Shown here: positions 21,799 through 33,900 of the stretch, one piece after another
Position numbering within the stretch: position 1 is the stretch's first letter
Layout: every line of letters starts with the position of its first letter
From: Symbiodinium microadriaticum
Lineage: Eukaryota > Sar > Dinophyceae > Suessiales > Symbiodiniaceae
Assembly (NCBI GenBank): GCA_001939145.1
Contig: LSRX01000585.1
Coordinates: forward strand, 171,865 to 235,864
Direction: 5' to 3'
Length of the DNA stretch: 64,000 nucleotides
The notes under the pieces: model-generated
Databases searched by the model: none
The model's input: the letters and a program-made list of their open reading frames with translations, nothing else
What the model was told of the DNA's origin: nothing
Made by a program: the position numbers and the translations under genes

Positions 21799-24700
21799 AT
21801 CGGTGAGCTGATTGGGCACGGCACCTTCGGGAAGGCTTCGCTTGAAGCCTCGAAGACCCGGGGCGTGTTCGTCACTGTCATCGTTTGGTCATGCGCAGGT
21901 CTACTGCTGCCGGCCCTTCCGAGCAGACGACCTCTGCGCCGAGAGCTTGAGGAGCCTAAAGTGCAGCTCTGGCCAAAGCCGTGGCCGCGGTGCCAAATTC
22001 TGTGCACTGGCCAAGGTGAAGGTCGTAGCCACGACCGGGCGCCACGCTGCGCGAGCCAAGTGCTTGAACCGCGAAGGTATCGTGATGTGATTGAGTGGTG
22101 TTCCAGAAAGGCTTCGAAGCTGCCGAATGACGAGAAACTCCAGCTTCTCAGGAAGCTTGGGCTGTTTTTTTTCAACTTATCGGCAGGTTCGTTCTGTCTG
22201 TCGACCCGCATGTCAGAACAGCATGTGTGGCCAAGGCGCATTGCTTCAGTGCAGCATCCGAACATCGTTCGATACCATCAGTTTCTTCAAAGCAACGATT
22301 CTTTGTACTGGCCTCGGCCATCCGTACCGATAAAAAACAGATCGTACATACCACGTGTCAGTAGGTATGTGGTGATGAGTCGGTGTCTCGGACCGGATCT
22401 GGCGGAGCACTTGGAGGCACTTTGAGCTTTAGCACACCTTCGCAATGTGCGTGCATTTCAGAAGCGAACTTTGAACGTGCAGCAATACCCGTAGCCACTG
22501 CCACTCGGAGCTCGTGAGGCTGTGGGACACCTGAAGCTGCAAGACGTCAAGAGCCTCTCCAGGCACGGCGATGCGAACTGCCGAGCAGAGAGCCTGCTCA
22601 CTGAGAGCCGGAGAGAGCCGGACAGAGCGCGAGAGCGAGAGAGAGTCTATGTTTGTGTTCCGTTTCAACGAGAGGATGATGCTTTCGGCCATCGCAGCCG
22701 TTCACCAGTGTGGCAGAGCCCTTGAAAGAGCGCGCGCATGCGCGCCCCTCCTTCGTTTCGCTCTCCTTGCGCCGTGCAGGCTTGATGCACCGGGACATCA
22801 AGCCAGTCCCGTCCTCTGACTTTGCACAAAGATTTGCAATCTTCCTTCAAAGCCGTGCTCGCAAGCGACTACGCGGCTTCAGCGCGAGGAAAACTTTCGT
22901 TTTCGAGATCAATTTGCCACGACCTTGCAGGCACTCAACAGTCTGCAGTCTGTGCACAAGCCATCATGTCTAAATGAAAGCTCAAGACGTCATGAGACAT
23001 TCGTGGTGGTTCATCGAACTTGCAGCAAATTTCCAGTTGCACTTCTCGTTGGTTTTCGTTCCCTCTTCCCTCAGGATTGTTCACTTGCATCTTTGATGAT
23101 CACAATCTATGTCGCACAACCTGGCAGCGGGAAGTAAGTTAGCTGATTTGCCATGTTTTGCTTCCGAGCCGCATGTCCTCCCTCATGGCCTGGAATCAAA
23201 GGAACATGTAAATACCAAACGAAAGGCTCCCAGGTGCAAGAAGCTTCGTTATCTCCCATCTCGTCACGGAACAACCACACCGGGTTGTGGGCGAACCTGT
23301 ACTTTTTAGCCTGCCTCCATACATACTTCTGATGCCCATCTAGTGACTGTATGCTCTGCTGACACATGGGACCAAGTCCCACAGAAGTGCAATCAAGACC
23401 TCAAGGTATGGCTGAGAAGGCTCAAAGTTCTTTGTTGAAAAGTCACATAACTTCAAGCCCCCGTTGCAGATCAGCCCACGGAGAAGTGGCTCGGGAACGC
23501 GACAGTCTATCTCAAACCCCAATGTCATGAATGTCAGGTTTGGGAAAAGCCTGAGATCACCGAGGTTGATGTTGAGGGCGAGGGTTCATCAAGTTCAAGC
23601 GGTGCTTCAAGACTGAGGATTAAATCCGATCCAAATGATGCTCAGACTGCCGTTCAGGCGGCAGTCGGCATTGAGTCAGTTGTGACGGGCATGAACGCGG
23701 GGTGAAGGTCAAATGCAAAAGCTACTCGTGCCGGCGATGGGACGCATTCTGCAGGCATTGCAAACAATGCAGTCCCCGTGCTTGCATGGCAACCCCCGCG
23801 AAGGCTAGCAGCTTGAACTTGGAGATGATTGAGGACGCCGGAGACGAAGAGGATTTGATCAGACAAGCCGATTTGGAATGCTGCTTCAAGGGCAGATCAG
23901 GGAAGATTCCTTCGTTCCCCGTCAGCTTGATCACGGCTACCGGCCTTATTGAGGCACCAAGTCTGAAGTCCACATTGAAGAGTTGGACACACCATTTCAA
24001 TTCTCGCTCCACTGCCCTACAGGGTGATGGCGAGGAACCGTAATTTCATTTGCCCCGAAATAGCATAATATAGTACCCGAGCCCAGCAGCGACATCGTCA
24101 GCCAACGATCGCGGCGAAGTTGCACCAACTTCGGTAAATGCTGAACGGGGTAGAGTGCTACCCGCAAAGTGCACGCCGCACCGGCGCGAGGAGAACCCGG
24201 AGCACGCAGAGGTCCAGAGCGCAGTTGAAAGAGATGATTCAGCCATCGAGGTAATGGCTAACTTGATTCCTCGCACTCCTGGGATTGAAACCCATCAACT
24301 GCGCAAAGGCGGTTGGGCCATTGGAGGGAATCCTGCTGCCAAAGTAGCACACTACCCCAGACCTTCCGAACACCTGCGACGAAATTCTCACGACCTCGCA
24401 TTCGTATGACATACGGGTCAGCAAGGGTTCAAGGCTCAAGGATAAGAGTGGAAGTTGTTGGAGGGTTCGGTGAACATAGACGAGCTTGTGGGCATCTATG
24501 GGGTACTGTTGCGAGTATGACAATACTCCCTTGCTTGAAGGTGAGGAAGAGGCTGTAGCTGACGGCATGTCGAGTTTAAGACAGACCAAGCGACTTTACA
24601 AGGAGAAGCAACTTCACCGCAGCAGCCCCGTGTAGGGCGATTTGCCAAAAGATTTCTCTCGCCGCTGCGCATCCTCTTCCTGATCAGGGAATTCAACAGC

Positions 24701-27700
24701 ATGTCCACCTGTGCGTGGTGGGAGGAGCCACATATGACACTTTGCCAGAATCATCTTGCAAGTGCGAGTCAGCAACACTGGCGCTAGCTCCACGGGCCGC
24801 ACGTCCGTGCGGACACCTCTGCCGCAGTGGCATCATCCGATCGAACGATGTCCAGAGCCTCCCAACGCAAATCCTCCTCATTCACCTCAGTGCACGCAGT
24901 CTTCCTGTGGTTCTCGTCGTGAAGTCATGCCACTCGGCCTTCTCCACATTGGGAATCGGCTGGTCTTCGACGGGATCGCTGTAGATGATATCTAATCTTC
25001 GTAGGCACATCTTTGACTACGTGAGCACCGTCTCTTCCTAAAGCCCGTAATCTTTGGCATCGCGAGTGATGATGTGGTCGGATGTGCCAGGGTCTAAAAC
25101 CTAAAAGCTGAGTTAATGCGGACGGTAGTGTTGGCGCACGGGACTCCACCTGCCTGGTGACAGCAAAAGTGACCGTACCCATTTGTCAGGATCGGGGATG
25201 CTGCGTGCAAGTCGGGTATGCGCCAAGACAGCCCATCGAGACTGCAATTGACGCAGTCCAGGCCATGGAAGCCGAACGCGAGTTCTTTGTAAACCAGTCC
25301 GAAGGCGCAATGACTGGGGCTGCTATACCCCCGATTGTATCATGTCTGCCATCCATACCGCCAAGCGCGATCTTCCCCTGTCCACCCTTGTACACGGTCG
25401 ACAAGTTCGAGGAGGAGAAAGCGTTCAAGGCAAGAGCGATTGTGAGGAGGCGGCAACCTCATCAACGGCGGCCCCCCGACTGCTGTAAGCCTATGCCAGT
25501 CCAAGCCAACGGCGGCGCAATCGGCACCAACCAAGCAGGACGGTACCATCGACGTCGACATGGAAGCAGCTGATGCCACCTGCAAGGTGACTCTTCGAAA
25601 GCTGCCCACCTGGATGCAAGTGACGCTGGAGACACCACCAATGTTGGCGAGGGCGCAGACTTTACTAATCGGAAGCTATCCTTGTGGTTCGTTCCACGCG
25701 GTTGCTCCTGAAGGTATGCTTTTCTGCGTGAAGCGCATGATTCCCAACAGCCATGGAAGAGCACACAACTGGGTCCAATTTGGTGCTATAACAGTGGATG
25801 CTTAAGTAGGGCGGCGTTATCAGGAAAAGCCGGTTTACTGCCGACATGACGTGGCAATTCTGTGGCCGCTGTTAAGCATTGTTTAACTTGAGTTACATGG
25901 TTGCGAGGGCTCAGGGCATTTGTTGCTGGATGCTTCAGGTTTCGGGGCCTTTAAGCCAGGAGCTTGAGTCGAGGATTTCGTGTTGGGCCAGGGTTAGCAT
26001 GGTCTAAGTGGGCTCCCCGCACTGCGCAAAGGTATGTTGATCGACCACTGCATGCACGCTCCTTGTGTTGTTGAGAGCTCAAGCAAGGCCACAGGTGAAT
26101 AAATCATTTGCAGGGAAACTGTTGCGAGAGCACACGCGGAGTCCCCGCTGTGTGCAAGGCTATAGTTAGTTATATGTGTGGACTGCTGCGTTCGTGCTCC
26201 TTGCGTCCGCGACGCTGTGCACAACTGCTTCTGTCACGTGCATGCAGCTCGTAGCGCAATTGGCGTGAAGATTCATGCTCATGCGCACGGTATCCCCAGC
26301 AACGCGTGGGAGACATTGCCATATGCTCCCGAAGCTCGCGCATATCTGTTTCCACGCGAAAGACATAAGAAATTCGACAGTCTTCCGTCCGCAAAAAGAC
26401 ATGCTCACACGCAAAGCAAAACAGTCTACTGCGGTCGTGCGCCGTGAGCACACTTGCACACTTGCATGGATTGCACTCCGTGCGCAAAGGGACACGTTCA
26501 TCGAAAAGACTGTTGCCTTCTCATGTCGTGGGCACACTTGGATCCTTCTACGTGGGCATTGAGACACGTTCATGCAAAAAGATTGCATCATTCTCGCGCC
26601 ATGAGCCGGATCTGACTCCGGGCTCCAAACAGCATTCTCACGCTCTTAGCACACTTGGGTCTCTCTCGCGCACAAGACATGCTCATCACACATACAGCCG
26701 CGTTCTCTCACGCCACGAGCAAACTTGGATTTCCCTCCGTGTGCAAGGACAAATGTTCATGTGAAAGGACCGCTATGGTTATCTCTATCCCACGCCGCGG
26801 GCACAGTTGGATCTCACTCCGTGCGCCGAAAGATATGTTCATGGGAAAAGATTGCAGTGATGTCAAGTGATGTCGCACTCCATCTTCTACAGTTACGCGT
26901 GCATCCTTTATACTGTTTCAAGAGCTCGTGACCTGCTTCAGAGACTGTAAACCCCACAAGCTTTTCCGCTGTTGGGGAAGAGCTTTTTAAAACTCCGGGA
27001 CCAAGCCGCAGAAGCAGAGGGTGCTTAGAGCCGAATGAGGGCTTCATTAATGCGGTTCCCGCCACATGGATCAGAGCAAGCTGAAGCGCGGGCAAATGTC
27101 AACGGAAGCATCGGTGATCAAAGATGCAAAGGACCGTGTCATCCGGAGCGGCAAGTTGATGTTCGCTTCCGTGGCAGCACGCCTCGCCCAAGGCAGAATG
27201 ATGAAGGAGGGCAAGTCCGTCGAGTACAGGTGTGAGTATCTCACGAGGCAATGCTACAGGACCCATGTCGTTCAGGGCAGCACGCCACCTCCGTGTGTGA
27301 AGTCTACGGAAGGGCAAGAGGATGGCCACCGCAGCTCCCCGGCAAGATGGTTTATTTACTGTGCCCACTGCAAGTGGATCCGCTGCGTTCGTTGTCGTCC
27401 ACTGATGATAGCACTCCCCTCCCGTTTAACAAGCTATTTGGGAGCCTTCATCAGCCCGCGCCTATCCGTTCTTCGTGACAGTTTGCCCGCCACAAAGCGG
27501 CAGGCCGAAGAGAAGGAACGTCTCATGCAGAGGCAGCTGTGAGTAAAGGAACCGCAAAGGAAAATCACAAGTGAGATGCCCCATGCCTTCGTTCATTTTT
27601 GGGTTCCACGACGTGTCGTTTGTGTGGAGTGGGAGGCGTGATGCGTGTAATGATGCTCCCGGAACACGTTCGCACTGGCAAACGCTTATTGCAGCGTGTC

Positions 27701-29553
27701 AGCTGTAGCAGGCATGTAAAAAGGAATGTTCCAGTGTCAGAAGATGTCACAACTGCCTGGAACATACCACGGCCAGTGTTTCCGCCCTCTCACGTCAATT
27801 TACTGAAACTGCCGGCCTTGGTCGCAAAAACCCGCTGGTCGGTGACGTCCACTCCAATTTTTTGATATACACGGCACCAGCGCTCGTCTTCTCGAGAAGA
27901 TGCGCCGCCTGTACCAAGATGTGCGAAATTTACCCAAACACCAATGCATCTGCGACAGCTCCACAGCATTGCGCAGCGAGCCCGGCAGCCCGGGCAAGTA
28001 TCAGACAGCAAATGGTTGCCAAATGCTACCAGCACCCAGAATCTGCTGTGGACAAGCTCCGTCACGGACTGGCCAGCACTGTTTTGTTCTGAGAACCGAC
28101 ACCCTCCGGTGCAAACAAGTCAAGCTGAGGAATGTCAACACTGCACTCGATCTGCCAGATTCTGCGCATAACGCACACACGGGACTGAAAATCAAAGGGA
28201 TGTGTCTGCAGAGTGCTTTGTCGACTTGTGCAGCTCTTGGACTTTGGGGCGGCAAAGATCGCAGATGACGCGCTGAAGGTACCGGTTGACCCAGACATTC
28301 ATGATGCTACCCGTAAATCTAAGATCTAAAAATCTAGGTGATCCTGAAAGCAACGTGCAGAGGCGCATACCGTCGTGGGCACACTGCTCTATGCGGCCCC
28401 GGAGGCCACTTCAAAATCCTGGTTGTCCCTCGCACAGCTGTTTTGCCGTCCCAGGTGTTTGAGGGAACCTATGGAAGGTCTTGTGACCTATGGAGTGCGT
28501 GCCTCACTTGACGTGAAGGAGCAGAAGCAGTGTTGGGTGTCGAAATGTGTCGAATTAAGGCAGCGGTGTTGTGATCTTCTTGTTGGTGTCCGGCTACCTG
28601 CCCTTCCAGGCAAGGAGTGGGCCCGACGCAAGCTCCACAGCCTCTCTTGCAGCTTAGACTTCGGACGTCACCATGCTGCGCAGCATGCACCGGGATCCAG
28701 CTCAAGTCTCAGACCCGATGCAAACATGCAATAGTCGAAGCTCAGCTGTACAAGCGTGTTTGTAAGTACATCACATGTGTGTGAGTCAGTGTGCGGCGTG
28801 CAAGCTGCAGCCCGTGCATGGAGACACGGAGACGCAGAGACACAGCCGCAGAGACAGAGACTAAGAAACGCAGAGACACACGCACACACACACACACACA
28901 CACTTTTACTCACTCCCTCCCTCACACCCTCCCTCCCTCTCTCCCTCCCCTCCCTCCCTCCCTCGCTCACTCACTCATACACTCACTCGCCCACGCGCGC
29001 ACACACACACACACACGCACGCACACACACGCACACACACGCACACACACGCACACACACGCGCACACACGCACACACTCTCCCTGACACAGACTTACTG
29101 ACAGACAGACAGACAGACACACACACACACACACACACATACACACTCACTCGCACACACTCGCACACACTCGATCTCAAACACACAGACACATGGACAC
29201 GAGCATGCACGTGAGTGTCAAGGTTGGCTTGTTTGTACGTTATCGTGTCACCCAGGTTCTAAATGGCGAGTGTTTGTTTCGTGGTGAGCATTGGCGGCAG
29301 GTTCGTCATGTCTGCTCCCAGTGCATATGTTGCAGCATGCAGTGTGATGTTGCAGGCTCCTGTGGGTGCCAGGAGTTTAGTACGAGGATTGTTGAGCGTC
29401 AATGCGGGCCAAAGGCAAGTGTGCCATCATTGCAAAGTTGCCGGTGGATCTTCGGTGCAATGCATGTTGAGAATGCTTAGATGGTGCAGGCTGACAGCAA
29501 GCGAAGCTAACGATCACACATGGTTTCAGAGCCTGGCACCGAACTACCAGTAG
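21799..29553 (+). CDS. Serine/threonine protein kinase (CDPK/CaMK-like catalytic domain)
   Basis: Catalytic subdomains appear in order across many short exons: Gly-rich loop [12 protein letters not shown] (21799-21834); [14 protein letters not shown] (21899-21940); VKVV with the ATP-binding Lys (from 22016); [15 protein letters not shown] (from 22236); hinge [16 protein letters not shown] (from about 22366); SAIAAVHQC, then GLMHRDIKP (22780-22805); [12 protein letters not shown] to LKIK (28077-28196); [15 protein letters not shown] (28234-28278); [14 protein letters not shown] (28363-28404); [15 protein letters not shown] (28455-28498); [15 protein letters not shown] (28564-28609); [15 protein letters not shown] (29256-29300); [13 protein letters not shown]; and [12 protein letters not shown] to a TAG at 29553. 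Introns include GC-AG (21835-21898, 22713-22779) and GA-AG (21941-22015, 22152-22235). The DFG and APE motifs are intact, but the Asn normally two residues after HRDIKP is not seen. No EF-hands follow. The N-terminus upstream of 21799 is unresolved. Confidence 0.85.
23470..24250 (+). CDS. Coding-like exons inside the 5.3-kb kinase intron, function unknown
   Basis: Exon 23470-23701 reads [19 protein letters not shown], then an acidic/Ser-rich stretch and ends VTGMNAG before a possible GT donor. Exon 23804-23890 reads [20 protein letters not shown] third piece near 24187-24250 reads [19 protein letters not shown] before gtaatg. These are on the same strand as the kinase but lie between its HRDIKP and DFG exons, where kinases normally have only about a dozen residues. 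They could be a nested gene or an unusual insert. I recognise no domain. Confidence 0.35.
24537..24760 (+). CDS. Coding-like segments, function unknown
   Basis: [20 protein letters not shown] is read from about 24541 and [18 protein letters not shown] from about 24634. The first lies after an AG acceptor. They may continue the unknown exons at 23470-24250. Confidence 0.25.
26390..26870 (+). repeat. Degenerate tandem repeat, about 80-100 bp unit
   Basis: About six copies of a unit carrying gacatgttcat, aaaagactgc, cgtgagcacacttgg and tccgtgcgcaa. The anchor recurs at about 26398, 26490, 26572, 26676, 26753 and 26834. More diverged copies may extend back to about 26030. It lies within the large kinase intron. 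Confidence 0.7.
27066..27235 (+). CDS. Possible small exon or gene, function unknown
   Basis: From an ATG at 27066 one frame reads a basic helical peptide (segments [19 protein letters not shown] and [19 protein letters not shown]) and meets a good GT donor, gtgtgagt, at about 27230. It lies within the large kinase intron. No family recognised. Confidence 0.3.
28875..29185. repeat. Compound microsatellite: (CA)n, (CCCT)n, (CACG)n, (GACA)n
   Basis: Successive tracts at 28878-28903 (CA), 28908-28965 (ccct) and 28995-29180 (ca/cgca/gaca). They sit in a kinase intron between the exons at 28609 and 29256. Confidence 0.95.
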
Positions 29554-29559
29554 AGAGTT

Positions 29560-30970
29560 GCCGATGTCGCGTATTGTTGCGATGAGGTTTTGACGAGGCC
29601 CTGCTACATGGAGCCAGCGTGGCTTTTCTGGTGTTTGCTATGCCTTAGGCCATGCAGAACTACGACTGCCTGCCAGCAGGGCATCATCCCTACAGGGACA
29701 GGAGTCTGCTGCAGGTCGCAGAATCACCACAAAACTAGCAGACAGGTCACCGTTGAGTCGCTGCGAGGGCAGCCGTCTAAAGCTCGCTGACCTGAAGCGC
29801 TCGTCAGAACCCCAGAACTACATCGTTTAGTAAACTCGAGCGTTGTAAGTGTGTACAGTGCGTACTGTATGAGCCAGGAACTTCGAGTGGAACCTCGCGG
29901 ACTCCGACATCAGCGGGCAACCGGCATGAATGGACGATGAAATGTTGGATGGGTTGCAGTCTACGAGGTGAAGACTGACCGCGACGACTCTCTGGCAGCG
30001 GACACGGTCTGTCTTGTGCACCAAGCGGTCATGTGAGTTATGTGTTAAGACTCAAGACTGTGATGTTGGAGGCATTGGAGGTCAGAGGAATGTACGTGCC
30101 GTTTGAAGTGCACGTTTTTCATCGGCTGAGCACAAGAGCTGCCTGTGTATCGTAGCCTGCCGCGGCTACGGCTACTTGTGAAATTTGCTGCGGCGCCGAA
30201 ATAATTCGGGTATGTCGAGTCATACTGTTGGCACATGTATACGTGGGCGGCTAGCTCGAGCCGCGAACCTGTCCCATTGTGTGAGACAATGGTTCAAGTT
30301 CAAGAGCCAGGAGCATGGAACGATAAAATGCAAGGTGCCAGTTCCTGGGAACAGGGGAGGCAGCCAGTGCTACACGAAAGGCAGCCGCAAAGTCTGAGCA
30401 GGCCCCACGCAGGAGTACTGACGGAGAGCTGCCTCTAGAGCCTAGAGCGAGCTGCTTGGAGCTGCGTAGCAGCGCCCCTCGCCCGGCCTGAGGCAGGCCT
30501 GGAGGGCGGAGCAGGGCGGAGCGGCGAGTCAGGGAGTGCATGGCAGTGCATGGGCTTCGCCCTGGTGCCAAGGAGAGCTGAATGCTCTGCATTGCTCTGC
30601 ATTCACAGAGCCTCCAGGTAAGGCAGCATGCAGCATCTCCACATCGCATAAGTGCCGGTTTTGTCTGACAGATACACGCCGTCCTTTGATTGACATGCTG
30701 CCGCAGATCGCGAGCAAGCTGCGGCCCCGATGACCTACCAAAAGAGAGTTCAGCCGTGAGGGATGAGACTGTCAATACTGCAAATCAGGGCGTGGTATCA
30801 TGGCTATGATGCCTTCCGAAAGGCTGCAACGTTTCAGATCAGCCATAACATGATGCACATTGATACACATTGTATTATCATTGTATCATGTGGACGCGGT
30901 AGCTCGACCTTGAGAGGTACCAGCGGATCTTTCTGAGGCCAGGGCCAGCTCGGCTGCCTGCGCGGGGTGT
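29560..30970. other. Intergenic, no supportable gene
   Basis: Lies between the kinase stop and the PDI-C gene. An ATG at 30801 followed by MPSERLQRF could be the first PDI-C exon, but this is not demonstrable. A small inverted pair gataca/tgtatc lies near 30868-30890. Confidence 0.4.
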
Positions 30971-30978
30971 CTTTGCAG

Positions 30979-33900
30979 CTTCTGAGGCCACAACAATCGG
31001 AGCCAGCATGACCCTGCTGGCGATGATCACCTGTGTCGTTCTCTTCTGCTGCGAGGTAAGGGAAGTTTGCTCTCAGTTCGCAATCACAGCAATACAGCGG
31101 CTGTGTCCAGACATCTGCTTTTCTGACGGATGCTCCGACCTCTCGGATCGTCGCTTGCTTGAAACAGAGCCTGGCGTATCTGGCTACGCTGTCTGTTATG
31201 TTAGCGGAATTCTGCTCAGAAAATGTGACAAGGTTGTTGACAGCAACCAGGCACCGTCAATACAGTGATGACCCGACACTGACTGCGCACGAGCTTTGCC
31301 AGGACGAGTTGCTGACCATCAACTTCGACGTGACGATGCTGGACGTCGACTGTAGCCACTTGACAGTAGGCCGGTGGATGGCAAGTTGGCGAATGAACTT
31401 GTGCGAGCATTACTCCGGCAGCGGCTTAGCGCCTTGAAGGCAGCATGACTGTTGCGTGCACACATGCCAAGTCAAATGCCTGCCAGATGATTGCGATGTT
31501 GATTTCGTAGAGGCAGATTGCCGCTTGCTAGCTGCATAAGGGATAGTCTTCCCAGATCGTGCATGTGCATATCGACAGAGTTCCTTTGATTGAATGAATC
31601 TACAGAATTTGTTTGTGGGGCTGCCCGCAGGTGTGTGGGATGCCTTCGGAACGGAACGTTTTAACATCACCAAGAACGTGCAGAAGCAGCGCGGTGCACT
31701 AAGTTGTCAGTGCCTTCCTGCATTTTCGCGCATGCAATGCATGGAACCTGCCCGCCCAGGAGTTGATCACAAGGGCTCCCGAAAGGGACAGCCATACAAG
31801 GAGGCATTTTGCAGCAGCGCAGGCGCAGGGAGGTGAGCACGTCTTGGCCGCCCAGGAAGAGCTATTGGAGCTCGAATTCAGTGATCGCAGCTTCACTGCA
31901 GAGGTTCGCGGCGCAGCAGGCCGAAAACGTCTTTAAGCGAGCGCTGGCCCTGTCAGGAGCTTGCAGAGCTAGACTCCGATTGGGGATCATCCAGTGACAA
32001 TTTCAAGCCCTTTCCTAAGCAGCTCACTTTTCTTGAAATTCCTGCTTCGCCTGAGCACCCTTGCCCTTTTCGTCGAGGGGCTCACTCCTGTTTCATTTGT
32101 GACCCTCGTTTTCGACAGCTTGCAGGAAATTGCATCTCTTTCGAGCTTCGGGGGGGACTGCAACGTAGCGCCATGCAGGGGCATGACAAGTTCGTCACCA
32201 CTACCCGAAAAACCTCTACGTGTCCAACGATTCGCGGTCGCACCAAGCACTTTAAAACCCTGCGAGCTGCGGACACAGTATGAGGAGGAAAATAAATGGG
32301 TTGTCTTCGTGTTGTAGTGTAGATTTGAGGATGAGCGGTATTTTTTGTCGGCCGCATGTGTCCTCTCAAGCTTTCACCCTCCCATGTGCCACCCGTGGGG
32401 GCGGTTCGTGCTGCACAAACTTGCCGAGCAGTTGCTGCGCCTGGACGGACCTCTTCGTGAGAAAAAAGTTAGCGAAGGATCATGACAATGATCATGACAA
32501 CGCGGAGTCACGCCAAACCACGTCACTCACTTTTTGAGATAAGTCACAACACCTCGTGTGTTTGGCAACGAATCGTTTAGACATGCAAGACTTGAAGTGT
32601 CTTGAAGCATTGCAAGCACCTTTGGAAGCGTTCCTGCTTATCAGCCAAATCCCAAAATTTCCGAACAATCGAAGTTTCAGGAAGTCAAGCATCGGTTTCA
32701 TCAAAACAATCGATGCGGAGAAATGCGTGGATCCGCTTCTGCTATTTTTCAGATGCAAAAAGTTGTGCGTTGAACGTGCTCAATGTATTTATTGAGACAG
32801 TTGTAGTTACCAGAAATCCGTCTACAGCGTCCAGCAGGCAATGAATTCAACAGCTAGCACAGCTACTCGATCTTCTCATGGACACCAGTGCGATCATGGC
32901 TGTCATCAAACGGGTTGCCACACAAACCTTAACACCCACAGCAACGATTTTGTAGTTTTTGGTGGGTTACAGCAATGACCGGATCATCGGAAAGCGCCGG
33001 TTGTTGTGTTGTTTTGTGGTTGCTTAGCCCGCAAAGCCTCGGACCAGAAGGCCACGCCAAAGTGTCGCTCCTGTGTTAAAAGCGTAAGGGTGGCATAAAT
33101 TAGGGTGGGGTCACATCTGCACGTATATAATATATACAGACACACATACCTGGTGGGGTGGGATGGGGTGCGGTGGGTGGGTGTTCGAGACGACAGCAAG
33201 GAAGCAAATCCTGCAGTTCTGCAAATGGCAAAGCCTTGGCATGCGCCCAAGGCACAATGATTTCCAAGCTGTCATTGATGCCCACGACTTCACCATGATC
33301 AACTTCTATGCCGACTGGTGGCGCAAGTGCATTAGACTGTTTCTGGGCTCTCCGGCGAGAGTCCTGAAAAGGTGCAGCCACTGCCGGAATTTCGCTCCGA
33401 CATGGTTCGATTTCGAGAAATCTGTAAACGAGCAGGCAACTCAGACTTTCTTCACAACTGCTATGCCTTATACGCTGGAGCCAAGGCGCAAAATCACGGC
33501 CAATGATGCTGACGGCCAAGCGGCGAGCGTTCGTCCTTTGTCTCCATTCTGTGGGTACCGTTGAAACTTCCAGCCTGCAGTCTGACTGAGACCTCCTGCG
33601 GCTGAATTGTGTGGATTTCCAGGCCGGGAAACAGAGCAGTGATAACACCTGCGAGCTACCCGCATATCGGCTGGCCCTGTTGGGCAGGACACTTGCAAGG
33701 AGCAGATGATTCGTGGTTTTCCGGCAGTCCGCTTGTGTCTTTGCTCTGTATGGCGAGAATGTCCTGTTGGTAACCCTGCTGCAGATGCACACAGTCTTAC
33801 AAAGGTACCGCAGGGGTGCCAAGAAAGGTGAGTTTGACGAGTCGGCTGCTGATATTGCTTGAGCGCTGGGAGATGATGTGCGACGTTCCCAGTGCAGAGG

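Noticed and set aside
28756-29214. His/Thr-rich frame of 152 codons
   Set aside because: Produced by CA and CCCT microsatellites within a kinase intron.
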